Source: Hysterium pulicare CBS 123377 (lineage: Eukaryota; Ascomycota; Dothideomycetes; Hysteriales; Hysteriaceae). Taken from it: a DNA stretch of 64,000 bases. Shown here in pieces: positions 33,883-46,224 of this stretch. Position numbers and translations under genes: made by a program. Position 1 is the stretch's first letter. Each line of letters begins with the position of its first letter. The stretch spans positions 62,001 through 126,000 of the forward strand of contig AJFK01000293.1 of assembly GCA_000467715.1 (NCBI GenBank). The letters run 5' to 3'. Under the pieces are notes generated by a model. The model had not been told where the DNA came from and made no database searches. It was given only the letters and a program-made list of their open reading frames with translations.

Positions 33883-35334
33883 ATGGTAACAGTTCCCAGG
33901 GCCAATGCTGGAACTTCGGCGGCGATTTCTGCATCAAAGCCAACTTCCCCCTTGAACAACCCTTCCAACCCACATTCTAGTCCAGGATATTCAGGTCCCG
34001 TCGATCCAATGCATCGGAGCGCCATGAGCCCACGAGACTTTCCAATTACCCAAATCACAGTGATCTTGGCTCAGCTCAGCTTTGGCGACCGATTGGCGGT
34101 CTTGAAAAATGAGGTCCAAAGGCTGATGCGGGATCATGCTACAATGGGAGAGGATAATTGGGATAACGTGAAAATGACGGACCATATATTGGCCATGGAT
34201 ACGACTCTTCGACAAGTGAAGGTACGACGAAACAGTACCAGCCCGACTATACCTCAGACTGCGATTGTACTACGTCCGCATCCCGTCTCTGGCCCGGCTA
34301 CCTCGCTCCATCAACAATACAATAGGAACTTGGCCCCTCCCCATCCCAATGATTTACCACTTCGATATCCAGTGCCCGACCCAACTGCCTCTCATGAACC
34401 CTCGGCGTGGAATCCAAAATATCAAGACATCAAACCTAAATCAGGCAAGCGGGGAAGAATCCCGGACGAATTCGAGTATCCATGGAGAGTCAATTCTACT
34501 ACACACGGACCTTCCAAGTGCAACCTCACTCGGAAACGGCTTCGTGATCATGGGCTGGGCGGCGCGGCCAAGTCCCCATTCTTCCTCAAACTCCCACGGG
34601 AGATAAGGAACATAATCTACGAATTCGTCTTTACCGAGCCCGACGGCCTTTATCATGATTGCCTCTGTTCGACTATTAGGAGAGGCTCACCTTATGGTCC
34701 ATTTGTAGACCTCGCCTTGAACTACATATGCCGTGCCATGCGCGATGAGACCATGCATCTCTCACTCAAAGTCAACATTCTGCGCTTCCAGTATCCATTC
34801 GAAGTCTACAGGGCGCAACAAGAGACGACTCAGTTCCTGAACTTCATGCGTCAGCGACCCTTACCGCAGCAACTCATGATTCGACGGGTTACTATAACCG
34901 AATGCCACGGTCTTCGTCAGCAGGGCGATTCCACCAACCCGATGTCAACTAGCGAGGATTTGGAGCGACTCTGCGATGCTTTACCTTTGCTAAACATCAA
35001 GGTCGTCGTCAAGTTCGACGAGAATGGATATGCTGAATTCAAGTTCGACGCGGACATCTGGGAGAAATTGCTGAGCTGGATTGTTGAGCGGAGGCGGTCG
35101 GACACTGTGGTTGGTAAGCGCCTGATATATACCATTGAGGGACCGTCCGATCAGGTTCAGGAACGCTTTGATTTCGACTTGAATCAGCTTCGCGCTGCGT
35201 CGCCTCGGTATACATGGTTTCTGGACCACCTGAACCTTATTGAAGAAGTGAATGGGGCTAAATGGGTTCCTGCTGTGACCCAGGGGGATCTGGAGGCGGG
35301 AGTCCAGGATGATTGGAGTGATGATGAATACTAG
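33883..35334 (+). CDS. F-box-like (2EXR/DUF7730-type) fungal protein
   Basis: Single exon, 483 aa. The first 220 residues are disordered and rich in Pro, Ser and Asn. Residues 231-250 read SPFFLKLPREIRNIIYEFVF, the F-box-like helix pair that opens the 2EXR/DUF7730 domain of a family hugely expanded in Pezizomycotina. The rest carries the family's usual features: LALNYICRAMRDETMHLSLK, then a region on measured values (VVVKFDENGYAEF). The C-terminus is acidic (DDWSDDEY). The function of the family is unknown; a substrate-adaptor role is only suggested by the F-box resemblance. A related shorter protein is encoded at 45002-45835. Confidence 0.75.
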   Translation: MVTVPRANAGTSAAISASKPTSPLNNPSNPHSSPGYSGPVDPMHRSAMSPRDFPITQITVILAQLSFGDRLAVLKNEVQRLMRDHATMGEDNWDNVKMTDHILAMDTTLRQVKVRRNSTSPTIPQTAIVLRPHPVSGPATSLHQQYNRNLAPPHPNDLPLRYPVPDPTASHEPSAWNPKYQDIKPKSGKRGRIPDEFEYPWRVNSTTHGPSKCNLTRKRLRDHGLGGAAKSPFFLKLPREIRNIIYEFVFTEPDGLYHDCLCSTIRRGSPYGPFVDLALNYICRAMRDETMHLSLKVNILRFQYPFEVYRAQQETTQFLNFMRQRPLPQQLMIRRVTITECHGLRQQGDSTNPMSTSEDLERLCDALPLLNIKVVVKFDENGYAEFKFDADIWEKLLSWIVERRRSDTVVGKRLIYTIEGPSDQVQERFDFDLNQLRAASPRYTWFLDHLNLIEEVNGAKWVPAVTQGDLEAGVQDDWSDDEY

Positions 35335-36441
35335 GGAGAGGTGATTCGATGGTCAAGCCGATTGATTAGGACTTGATCTTATTTCAGCAGGGACCAGCCT
35401 GACGTGGCTCTGGTGAGATTGCTCACGGCAAGACTTGCCATTCAGTCCATGGAGTAGAAGCAGCAGGAACTACAAAGATGTTTGAGAGCTCCGGCTCTTT
35501 GATACCACAGATACATTCGGAATTTAGCTTGCTTCATCCCCCGTCTATGACATACCGCTAAACCGCAACCCACTCCTAGGACTGTTCCTATTTAGCAAGC
35601 ATCTAAGTGACCGTAGATTGGCTTAGAAAGGCCTTCCCCTCCTCGACAAAACTGATAACATATTTTCGGTAAACGAAACTTACTTCCCAACTGAGAATTC
35701 GAAGATAAGTCACGCAAAGTATAAATTTCATGCAATTCATACGTACACATACTGCTTGCTTTATAATATTTTAATCGTTTTTGTCCTGAGAGAGTTATAT
35801 ACTAGGTTCTACGGTATTCGAGGGTTCATTATGAAGACTGCTTAGGCATCATAAGGGACGTAGAGCTTCCGAGAAACTTGGTTCTCGTACTATTTCGCGA
35901 TTTCTTGGAATGTCTCTTAGAAGCAACGTTTAAAATAATTGAACCTTCGGTTTCGAAGCAATGCTTCTAGGGAACTTTTCTTCTTCTGTGTATTTGCTAA
36001 TTCTTGAATTCTTTCCCAGAAGCAATGCACTGCGAATACGATAGTCGGAGATAGATTCAACTACCGCTTAACTTTGTTTAGAACTCAAGATAGGAATTAG
36101 GGAGTATTGAAAATCAGTGTGTAACTAGGAGATTCAACAGATAGTGGCGTAGTGCGAGCCATTTATAAACCAGGGACTGGAATAGACAAGAATCATGATG
36201 AACGTGTTGAGTAGATTGATTTTGAAAACCCCAGCCATATCTTACAGATCGCAATAGCCGTCCCCAAGTTCTATCAAACCCATGCGCCGCTTGATGCAAT
36301 GAACAAATACAGATTCTATCGGCTCCAGAAGAGTGAATCCGATCCCAGCATACCAGAACGCCCTCCTCTTGCTAATGATACAATGACAATTACAGCATCC
36401 AACTCTCCCCGATACCTCGTGATCATCCCGAGTCAAGTTAT
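35335..36441. other. AT-rich intergenic region
   Basis: 1.1 kb convergent gap before TIM22. It contains three copies of a GAAGCAAYG motif within 110 bp (35920-36028). No gene supported. Confidence 0.4.
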
Positions 36442-37266
36442 TCACGCAATAGGCTTACTCCTCTCATCCTCCGGCATCCTCTGTTCAAAGTTAGCATTCC
36501 CATCCCACACCATCCCTCACTACCCTCCCCCAGCGCACCGCACTCACCATATAAGCATCAATAGCCGCCGAAAAAGCCGCAAACCCCGCACACCCCACCG
36601 CCGCCGCCTGCGGTCCCGCATTCCTCGCCAACACAGCCCCCGTAATACAGCCCGCCGCAACGCCGTTGTAGATGTCGTTTTTCGCCCTGAAGCCTTCGAT
36701 GCCGCATTCCACGCCGCTGAAGATGCCGCCTACGAGCGCGAAGTTGCGGCCGGAGGAGAGCGAGGACTTGTACATGTCTTTGAGACCCGCGCGCAGTTGT
36801 TGCCGGAGGGGCAGGTCGGTGAGGGGCGTACCGCCTGCTGCGGCGCCCGAGGCGGGGTTTATGGGGGAGGAGAGCGGGGTGTCGTAGCGCATCTGGTGGG
36901 GAGTTAGTTGGGGGTGGGTTTTAAGGGGAGGTGGATGTAGGGAAGGGAAAGGGAGGGTTGATAACGATGGGATGGGATGATTTCGAGAATGAACATACAC
37001 TCGACATAAAAAGCCCAAACATAGCACCCAGTCCTCCACCCATAACACCCGCCATGACCGTTTTGCCGGCACAGCTTTCCATGCCCATTTGCATCTGTCC
37101 GTCCATCTCATGTTAGTGGTGTTCCATCTTGAATTCAGTGGCACCACAGCGCATTTGGGGGGTAGAGTCGTCGTACGAATTTAACCATCTGTCGCTCCTG
37201 GTCTGTCATCCCCGCAGTGTCATTCCCTCCAGGAAGGCCACCTGGCATACCTCCGGGGAAAGCCAT
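36442..37266 (-). CDS. TIM22: Mitochondrial inner-membrane translocase subunit Tim22
   Basis: Channel subunit of the carrier translocase, which inserts multi-spanning carriers into the inner membrane. Four exons (37266-37177, 37106-36999, 36892-36548, 36480-36442) give 193 aa. The Gly/Pro-rich start [16 protein letters not shown] is followed by [20 protein letters not shown] (first membrane helix). Then come [20 protein letters not shown] and [20 protein letters not shown], the Tim17/22/23 signature, and [16 protein letters not shown]. The last coding exon of 39 nt adds [12 protein letters not shown]; reading through its intron would give an unrelated tail. The conserved Cys pair (MESC and VECGI) is present. 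Confidence 0.94.
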
Positions 37267-37799
37267 GGCTGTCGTTTAGGTGTGAGGATGGATATGTGGT
37301 GTTGAGGCGCGTGAGGTCGGGGAACTTTTTTTGGGCGTAGGAAGGATTTGCCGAGGATTAGCCGATGGCTTCAACTTTATACAACTTGTGTCACACACGC
37401 ACAGGTAGGCTGCTTAAAACCGTCGGTGGGATGAATCGATCTATAGGTAGAGATTCGCTATAGAACCTATTTCCACTGTCATCTTGAACCAAGGCGGGTT
37501 CACGGCAAGTCATAGAGCGGATCATTTTCGTTGACGTGTATGAAGGAACAAGTCATGGTATGAGTGAAGGTCCAGCACATGCGATATAAATTACGTCCAT
37601 GGAATTATCGTAGCTCATCTATTAACAACAGAAAATCACAAGCATCCCAGTCTACCCAATATAGACAGTGACGCTCCATCTCTATCTACAACGCAAACAT
37701 CTAAACCACCATTTCAAAAGTGCCGCCCCAATGAAGTGAATTTTCGTCTATATTGCATTACGTCGTCAAGTACTTTTACACATGTACATTATCTTTCGT
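37267..37799. other. Intergenic region
   Basis: 5' flank of TIM22 and 3' flank of the DUF4048 gene. No gene seen. Confidence 0.4.
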
Positions 37800-39514
37800 T
37801 CAATTCCTTTTCGGGGCTGGGGATGGTGACCTCCCAATGTAATCACCGCTGGCGTGGCTGGAATCCCGTGACTCGGGAGGAGGAGTTAAGTTCTTTTCCC
37901 ATTCCTTCATTAGATGCGATGCGGTCCGCTTTAGGTTGGTAGGCGATAATTTGACAAGATCGGGCCATGGGATTGAGTTGCGGTTGGGATTTAGGGAAGC
38001 GCTGTCGTGGGCAGGAGTATCGATACCCGCAGAACTGTACTATGTAAGTAGGCGAAAGATTGAAACAAATTGTTCGAAACCAGAACAACTTACCTTGTGC
38101 TGGTCCTTGGGCTGCTTCGACCTGAAGCAGGTGAAGCAGGCCCATCATCTGAAGCCACAGAGCTATTGCTACTTGAAGCATTGGCTGCGATGTATTTATC
38201 ATTGGGCGTGTCCCAGGTATCCCAGCTATCTTCGAACTCATCCTTCGATTTCTGTGGCGTCTTCTGAGGAGTTCTTCCACTTTTCGAAGCCTTTGTCACT
38301 TTGGTGGCGAAAGTAGGCTTCGGCTCACTCAAGCCGTTGTCCTTCCAGAATGAGCTACCAATATCAGGAAGATCAGGGTTCTCACTAGATTGCTTCTTTG
38401 TGGAACTCGCAGCTCTGTTGAGAGTAGGACGACCATTAGAAACTTTTCGATTGTTCTTGCCAGGCTGACCCTTGACTGAGCGAGACCGGCCTGATGCCTC
38501 AGATTTGTCATTAGCACCATTGACCGCTTCATCGCCAACAGTAGCCTGACGAATGTCTTCAATGAATGTCAATAAACCGTCTTTTAGGTCAGTGGCCATC
38601 TGTTTCCCAGTCTTTATCAGCATCTCGCGCTGTATGCCAGACAGATTACTCAAATCGTAACGCTCATCGTTATTGACCGTATTGGCTATTTGAGTCGCAA
38701 TATCAGGCGTGGTGGAAGATCGCGATAAAGGTTGACGCTTGGCGGGTTCTTCCTCGGACTCGCGAACGTCGTGAGGTTGAGGGAATGATGGCGAGTAGGT
38801 GGCCTTGTCTGGAGATAGCAACGATAAGGTCCGCATATGTCGCGATCCGCTAAAAACCTTTCTCTGAGATGTCCGAGTGTTGTTGAGAAGGGCTTTTCTG
38901 CGCTCCATCTCTTTTTGTAGCCAGAGGGAAGAGCCATCAATGTCGTCTTCATCGGCTTCGAAGTTTGCCAAAGTGGTGTTGAGAGGCTGAAGTTGTGTGA
39001 CTTTTCGTATATCATTGCGTTTTTTCGTGGCTTCATGAGAGGCCCAGTGCTTCTTTAATGCTTTCAGATCTTCTTCGGCTTTTTGGAGCTCTTCTTTGAG
39101 CTCTAAAACGCGGCGTTCTTGGGTAGCCAGTACGGCGAGGAAGTTGCCCTCGGTTGGAGAAGACACCATCTCGGGAGATGTTAGCGGGGTAGCAACCCAT
39201 GATTGTGGTCGTGATCGTGGAGATATTCGTGGCGATGAGCTGCCAGCAGCTGGCTGAATGGGGAAATGCAGAGAAAGTCGCTTTCCCTGCGTGACAACGT
39301 CGGCTTGAGACATTGAGCGAGCGTGAGAAGTGGTCGAAGGGTCTGGCGATGGCTGAGAGAATGTGTTTGAGGTAGAAGGGCTGGCGGAAATGTCTTTCGA
39401 AGGTGGAATAGAAGTTGGTGAGCCCCCTGAAGGGAGGACTCGGCTTGGTTCGTCTAGGGTGCTTGACCGCTGATGGGCGGCAGCGTGAGTCTTTGTTGAA
39501 GTATCGTGATTCAT
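37800..39514 (-). CDS. DUF4048-type fungal protein
   Basis: Two exons (39514-38094, 38034-37800) give 551 aa. The protein is largely disordered and Ser/Pro-rich, with one coiled coil (LAVLATQERRVLELKEELQK). It contains SSLWLQKEMERRKALLNNTR and then a globular-looking helix LSGIQREMLIKTGKQMATDL followed by KDGLLTFIEDIRQATVGDEA, the conserved part of this family. The tail contains DEFEDSWDTWDTP and many S/T-P sites. The start is placed at MNHDTSTKTH; the frame continues upstream to 39823 but that part looks like random sequence. The acceptor at TACAG|TTCT was preferred over CATAG five bases upstream because only it keeps the frame open to a coherent end. Function unknown. Confidence 0.75.
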
Positions 39515-41029
39515 GACGTCTAGCCCTCCAACAAAGAAAAGATGGTTCTTATCATGGCCCTTCAAGAGGCAGAAGAGAGTGGTGAGGCGCACCCGTCGAG
39601 AAAGTCGGTGGAGGAGAAGCGAGGTTGCGGCTGGACTGCCGTATATTTCTAGGTGCAGACAAACAAAGGCTAACGGCAGGCCAATCAGTCTCACGAGAAA
39701 GCCGCCCTTGAGCAACCACGAAGCCCACGTCTTCAACGCATTTGGGCCAGCAGCGCAAAAACCCATACCAGATGCATTGAAGGACGCATTGCTTGAAGTG
39801 GAGAAGAAGCGAGGGGCAGGCAAGAGTCACGCAGATATTTGTTGTCTTATTCCTACGCGTGGTGATGGACCGAGTCAGCACGGTTCATGGAAACAACCTC
39901 GACGGTGCCACAGCTCCGAGATTTGCATTCTCTAGCGACTGAAGCAGCCTGGGCTGACCTGGTCCCCACTTGGCTCGCGGTATCAGCCATTGTTGAATCA
40001 GCGAGTATGGAAGACTGATTTTCTGGTGGGTACGAGATACTGTAAGAAGGCTCTCTTTGTTCCGGCCACTGGCAATTGAGGGAAGACGAGAATCTGCAAG
40101 TGTTGTAGCAAAGCCAGGCACCAGGGTCCAGCAGTGGGACTATCCACAAACGCCAAAGCAATATCCAGCATGTCCTCATGCCTGGTCTTAACAACCGTCA
40201 TGGGTGGTCTGCGGGATGGCCGCATACGAAAAGGAGACGGCACGGGATCCAGATGCTTTCAAGTTGCAGAACCGTCTTCCAGCACGGCGGGACGACGTCT
40301 TCCTGGAACCTGATTCCCGTTCGAATTGATCTTTGGAAGTGATGGATGGCTGATGGATGGCCGCGGGACGGCTCCAGACTGTTGGGTCCATGCGGCCGCT
40401 TGGCCGCGCAAGGAAGCATGTTTATACGCCGCCAATCCGTGAATGGCGCAGCCGATAGCAAAATCAGATCACACCGACACCCACGGCAGCCAAAAGAAGA
40501 TGGATGGGATTGGCGCGCTTTCACTGGCTGGTCGCGTTGCATGAAGATTATGCAGGGGAACTTCTTGAACGATGACATCGTCGAGTTGGATGAAGACAGC
40601 TCATGCAGGTACCGGGGAACAGCCGCCCTCCAGCGGTAAGCGCGACCGAGTCCTTGAGAGCAACTGTAGATAGCTATACTTCAATATCTTCAAAAACCCC
40701 ATCCATATTCGCTTGAATTAGACACTTTTACCCAAGTGCATCATCCACGGTTCAGCTCCGGAACATGACACAGGGCGTACGGTAGTGGTGTTGATCTTAC
40801 ACTTAGGTTGTCATGACGACCAACCCATCGTGAAATGCCCGCTCTCATTAACGACGCCATATAGCTACCCATGTGCCTCGCCAGCTGAACCCTCACCCCT
40901 TTTATTTCTATCCAAGTTGCTGCTCCAAAGCAACAGCGGTCCTTCTTTCAACCTGGCCCTCAACCGGCGCTGAGAACTCAAGAGCGCTCTTGTTATTCCC
41001 CAATAACATCACTATCAACAAAGGCCACG
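39515..41029. promoter_or_regulatory. Long divergent upstream region of DUF4048 and GCK-III kinase genes
   Basis: 1.5 kb between opposed starts. Reading frames on both strands here (39853-40639) are overlapping and motif-free. A pyrimidine-rich stretch around 40890-40960 precedes the kinase start. Confidence 0.4.
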
Positions 41030-43372
41030 ATGGCCGACAACTACCAGGTTCTGGAGGAATTAGGCAGTATGTCTCACCTGGCCGCATTCCAATTCTTCTT
41101 GATTGACATATACGACAGGCGGAAGCTTTGGAGTGGTATACAAGGCCATTGAAAAGTCCACTGGAGACCTCGTCGCAATCAAGCATGTACGCAGCAACCC
41201 CGCCCCGCACTTTCGACTCCCACCCGCATGCTGACCCATTACTCAGATTGATCTCGAAGGTAGCGGAGATGAGCTACAAGAGATCCAGCAGGAGATCTCG
41301 CTTCTCAGCACTTGCTCGAGCCCATATGTTACCCAATACAAGACGAGTTTTGTCAAAGGTGTCAAGCTATGGATTGTGATGGAATACCTTGGGGGAGGGT
41401 CATGCTTAGATCTGGTATGAACCATCTTCTATCAGATCTAGAACAACAACTGATTTTTCCAGCTCAAACCAGGCTCTTTCAGCGAAGCCCACATCGCCAT
41501 TGTGTGCCGAGAACTTTTGCTAGGCCTCGATTACCTCCATCAAACCGGGAAAATACACCGCGACATCAAAGCTGCGAATACTCTTCTTTCACAATCCGGC
41601 AAGGTCAAGCTTGCGGATTTTGGTGTGGCTGCTCAGTTGACCAACATCAAGTCGCAAAGAATGACATTCGTTGGTACCCCATTTTGGATGGCGCCGGAAG
41701 TCATACAAGAGAATGGATATGATTTCAAGGCGGATATATGGTCACTTGGTATCACCGCTATGGAGTTGGCGAACGGAGAACCGCCGAATGCTGGTACTCA
41801 TCCGATGAAAGTACTCTTCCTGATCCCAAAGAACCCCGCACCCCGGTTAGAGGGCAACCATTGGGGGAAAGATTTCAAAGACTTTGTGGCTTCTTGCCTG
41901 ATCAAAGATCCAGACCGAAGACTGACAGCTAGGGAGCTCTTACGGCATAAATTCATCCAGCGGGCTGGAAAGGTAGAAGCCATGAGAGAGCTCATTGAGC
42001 GAAAGCAGATGTATGACTCTCAAGAGCAAGAAGAGAGGCCATCGCATCCCAAATACTATGAAGAAACTATGTAAGTGCCTTGGGATGCGGGCAAGGAATA
42101 TAGTCTTCTAACATCGACAGGCACGACATCTCACCTAGACACGAGGCAGACGAATGGGTCTTTGATACGGTCAAACCTGCGACAATCACACCAGCACGAC
42201 ACACTTCAAAACGTCGTAAACTTGCGCGTATACCGTCTAACGATGCGGCATCCTGTGCCTCGCTTATGCAACAAATGGACCTCAATGCGGCACCATTAGG
42301 AAGTGTATCAAACTCTCCTCTAACTGCAAGCCGACGTCCTTTATCACGGCAGTCGTCCACCGCAACAGCGTTCCGGGTACCATCGACCTCAACTCCTACA
42401 GCACGCCGTGTTAGTAATCATCAGAAGCAGCCCCTCGGTGTTGATCTTTCCTTTGGCAACTCGCCATCAACAGTCCGCCAATTCAAGCGTGTATCGTCCG
42501 CAGAGCGCAAGACGGCGCTATCATCCAATCCAACACCGGCAATTAATTCCTTCCATCCCAATCCCCAAGCTCAAACCTTCCGCCCTTCGCCACCATCATC
42601 AGCCCATCCTTTGGACGCGAACAACGAAAATGTACCGCCAATGGAGTATCCACCGATTCCAGTCACGAAAGAAGCTCTGCTTGGCCGACGGGCTTATGGC
42701 AAAGTCCTCGACCCTATCTTCCAGGAAGTCTACGCCCAAACAGGCTCCCAAGTTCAACGGGAGGCCATAGCCGGCGTTGCCCACGCGTGGTCGCATCTCG
42801 ATAAAGTTGATCCTCAAGGAGAACTCTTACTGCTTAAATCTCTGGTCGATCACTTACAAGCAGATGCAAAACTTGCTTCTGCACTCGGAATATCCATTGC
42901 ACCCGCATCAACACCGGTAGCGACTCCAGCTCCAATCAGTCCGGCGAAGGGCACGCCATCAGTGACTTCCCAGGCTTCTCTGTCCGGAACAACCATTAAC
43001 GGCACAACTCGCATCCGCCGCGCAAACACGGCCTCCACAAATTCAGACCTCTCGACCTCAACCCCAACACCAACGCCTGTCTCCACGCCTACCCACACTC
43101 CTACCGGTACAGGCGTCGGCGCATCGCCTCTTAAGGGCGCGAAACTCGTACTGGCGCAGAACAACCCGCATCTCAAATCTCATCACCGTCGTCGTCAGAG
43201 CGCGATGATTGGTGGCGAGAAGGAATATGGATCTGGCTATGGGTTCCATGGTCTGGATGAGAAGAAGTTGCCCGGTCATGTTGAGAAGGGTATGGAGCAT
43301 AATGGGTTGCTTGCTGATGTGCTTTACGGACGGTGGATGGAGGGTTTGAGGAGCCGATGGCCTCTTACCTGA
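41030..43372 (+). CDS. STE20-family protein kinase, GCK-III subgroup (Sid1/SepL/severin-like)
   Basis: Ser/Thr kinase of the class acting in septation-initiation or polarity pathways. Five exons (41030-41066, 41119-41186, 41247-41414, 41463-42070, 42121-43372) give 710 aa. The kinase domain opens with [20 protein letters not shown]; Lys34, the HRD Asp125, Asn130 and the DFG Asp143 are all present. The activation loop reads [12 protein letters not shown], a GCK hallmark. A variable Ser/Thr/Pro linker follows, then a conserved tail (PLGRRAYGK-like, [20 protein letters not shown]) and [19 protein letters not shown]. Filamentous fungi have two or more GCK-III-type kinases, and I cannot decide between Sid1/SepL and Mst-1/Nak1 groups from sequence alone. 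Confidence 0.92.
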
Positions 43373-45001
43373 AAGAACAGCGTATTGGGCGTGTGCCTGA
43401 GCTGGTGGGCTTGAAATGAAGAAAAGGGTCCTACATCGAGCTGGTGCGGCTCGCTCGCCCCTCATGCCAAAAGTGAGTACATCAAATGCACAACTGCACT
43501 GTTATGCAAAAAGCCTATGTTTTATCATTCCCCATCCCTTCCCAACCCTTCTATTCTTGTATTATTCTCAGCGTCTGAAGATCCCAGGCTCGAGCTTGCT
43601 CGTTCTGCTGTCTTCAAGCGCGCCTATAATCTGTATTTTTCCACTATTTCTGGCCTCGCTTTTGAGATTAGTGGTTCACGGCTTGCTTTCCACGATTTTT
43701 CGTTTGGATTGGTTACTGCATGAATCACGATCCATGAATGCATGCGCTATTCTGCATACGCATATGGAGGAGTTTGAGGAGTTGAGTTCTTGCTTTTGTT
43801 TGCGGTCTGTTGCTTTGAACGTATTATTGTATTATAGATTACGTCTCTGTGTGTCAGCGAGATGGGGTTGGGTGCGGTATCGGAAGGAGAGGCAGGTTGA
43901 GAGGTAGCAAGTGGGCGCGTTGTGTTAACGAAAGTGAGGAGAAAGGGAAGTAGGGCGAGGATGATGGATGAGAAGTCCCTTTTATATAGTACGGTAATGA
44001 GAATTGAAGACACTATGTTTATTGCACGTTATTTGTCTGATAGCTTCGTAATACTATCATATTCCAGCTAACAATTGACCTAAGAGCAAACCTTCATTGT
44101 TCTATATCTGATATCGAGGGGGACAGCGCACTCGATTATCACCACAACATTTACACCACAGCACTCTACACGTACAACATTGTTAGGTTGAACTGCACCT
44201 ATCACCAGCACCATTCGATCTTTCTACCTGGTCCGCTTGGCGCAGATTGATGATTTACCCGTCTATTACTCTTCTGCTCCTACGCCTCATGCTATATTTG
44301 TTCTTCTACACGCAGTGCTTATTGTTCCACATGTGGAGCTTGTGGTTCTAACAGGCATTGCTTATTGGTTTATCACTTCCAAACACGCCCAGTATGGGGA
44401 ATATGAACTTGCAAATGGTTCTTTCTGCTCAATACACTCCCTTTCAACATATTCACCGTCCCATAGAAAGACGCCCATGAGTTTCTCGGGTGGTCGCGTT
44501 TGTGACTACATGGCTGACATCAAAGTCTGAACAGGATATCCAGATGCGGAAAGCAGGGCAGAAAAGAATGAAGACTGTATCAAATGCATTATTAAGCCAA
44601 CGGCTATGAGAGCAGAATACGCGTTCAGCGGAAGTCTGGACAGTGTATTGGGATTGCGTGGAGACCAAACATAGCAAAGGGAACCAAGTGAAACACACCA
44701 GCAGGGAAAGAAATCGGTTTCAATTTAATCAAGAAGAGAGATGTCATGATAGGAAATGAGAACCAGAAAGAAGCATATTCGAGGCAAAAATGACCCTTTC
44801 AAGAATGCCACCCGAATGTCGAAGCCGCTCCTGACCCTCGCTTTCCGTTGCCGATATTGCTAGCCCTCAACAACTGAGGTGGGCTTCGTTACATAAGCCG
44901 CTTTGGCCTTTGTGAAGGTCGCCATCTCCATGTTGCCCAGCTATGGCCAGGGTTGGCAATGCCTCTCCTTTCATCCCCATTCCTGATACCGAGTCTTATG
45001 C
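43373..45001. other. Intergenic region
   Basis: 1.6 kb tail-to-tail gap. Reading frames at 43416-43907 and 44237-44698 are short and motif-free. No gene supported. Confidence 0.4.
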
Positions 45002-45835
45002 TCACATGTTTCGTCTTGTAGCGTTATACATTTGCATGGAATAATCATCTTTCACCAATTCATGCTTCAAGTATTGCGCCCAGTTCTCAGTCTCTGCAAC
45101 CTGGCGTACATCTTTGGTGACTTTGTTAGGGATCTCGATGAAAATCTTTACGTTGGGTAATTTATCGTCGCCGATGTCGCCGATAGTTGCCTTTGTATTC
45201 TTCTGCTGATCGACGAATGCCCGGAACAGATCCCATACGCAAAGCGTTCGTCGTTCAGTGGTTGCGGCATCGTCGTTGTATTCCAGACACTTAGTGTCGG
45301 GATCAAATCGAACACAGATTGTGACCACCATGCGAGGATATCTGGCGAGAAACTCTAGCTTTCTCGGGATATGCTCCCAAGATTTACGCTCGAGGCCGTA
45401 GCACACAGATAACTCTCCGGGATAAACCCCGAATCGGATATGCGTAACTATGCGGACTCGCCGAATATCCGCGCGTAGCCCTAATTTGGCTTCTCGCAAC
45501 CAAAGACCGTTCAGGTATGTGCATACCCCTTCGAACGGATCGAATTCGAAACCGGGAAGAAAGTAGGTTGCACGGATTCCAAAGCAGAGCTCGTTCACCT
45601 TGAAAGGTAGGAGTATAGCTTCCCTCGTGATCTGTTTGCAGACAAGAAGAAGATTCAGATTCGGCGGTTTGAAAGCGTCGGATTTCGTGCTGAATTTGTA
45701 CTTTCTCTCATTGTAGTATAGACACCCTGGTGCCTGGGCCGCCCACAAATAGATTTCATCGCGAAGCTCTCGGGGCAGTCTGAAGAGAATGGATGTTTGG
45801 GGACGACTCCGAAGAGTGTGATCGAGTGAGAACAT
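45002..45835 (-). CDS. Short F-box-like (2EXR/DUF7730-type) protein
   Basis: Single exon, 277 aa. After 16 residues it begins ILFRLPRELRDEIYLWAAQA, the same F-box-like opening as the 33883 gene but without the long disordered N-terminus. It continues LLLVCKQITREAILLPFKVN, a typical second element of the family, and ends TRRNM. There is a domain-level likeness to the 33883 protein but no obvious close duplication. Function unknown; the family is expanded in filamentous ascomycetes. Confidence 0.75.
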   Translation of the reverse strand: MFSLDHTLRSRPQTSILFRLPRELRDEIYLWAAQAPGCLYYNERKYKFSTKSDAFKPPNLNLLLVCKQITREAILLPFKVNELCFGIRATYFLPGFEFDPFEGVCTYLNGLWLREAKLGLRADIRRVRIVTHIRFGVYPGELSVCYGLERKSWEHIPRKLEFLARYPRMVVTICVRFDPDTKCLEYNDDAATTERRTLCVWDLFRAFVDQQKNTKATIGDIGDDKLPNVKIFIEIPNKVTKDVRQVAETENWAQYLKHELVKDDYSMQMYNATRRNM

Positions 45836-46224
45836 GGCACAAAGGCTATCTGTGGTAGATATTTTTTAAAGTGTATCGTTGAAAGTGTGTTGGTCACGAC
45901 GAGTTCTGCAAAGGTATGTAGTTGATTGAGGCCGCCTTGAGGTGAAATTAGGATCACGTGGCCGTGACTTCGCCGCTATTGCTCCTCAAATTCGTCGACT
46001 CTTCGATGCAGTTCAACCCGCTTACTACACATCTGATAGGCCAGCTGAGCGTCTTTTTGGCAACCGTTTATGATAGATTCGGATTCGTCCATATGGAGGA
46101 GAGTTGTATATTTATATCCTCCCTATCCCTAATCAATTCTTTAGGCACCTTTTGTACCCATATAAAACTTCGGAAGAGCTACAGAAAGCTCGACCGATTC
46201 TCGAGGACACTCCGCATCCTCCTC
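45836..46224. other. Intergenic region
   Basis: 389 bp between the F-box-like gene start and the NAA38 stop. Nothing recognised. Confidence 0.4.

Noticed and set aside
39515-39823. Upstream extension of the DUF4048 frame
   Set aside because: The hydrophobic, Cys-containing extension does not fit a disordered intracellular protein. The Met at 39514 starts the typical Ser/Thr-rich region.
39853-40639. Several overlapping frames on both strands
   Set aside because: All lack motifs and conflict with each other. The area fits a divergent promoter region.
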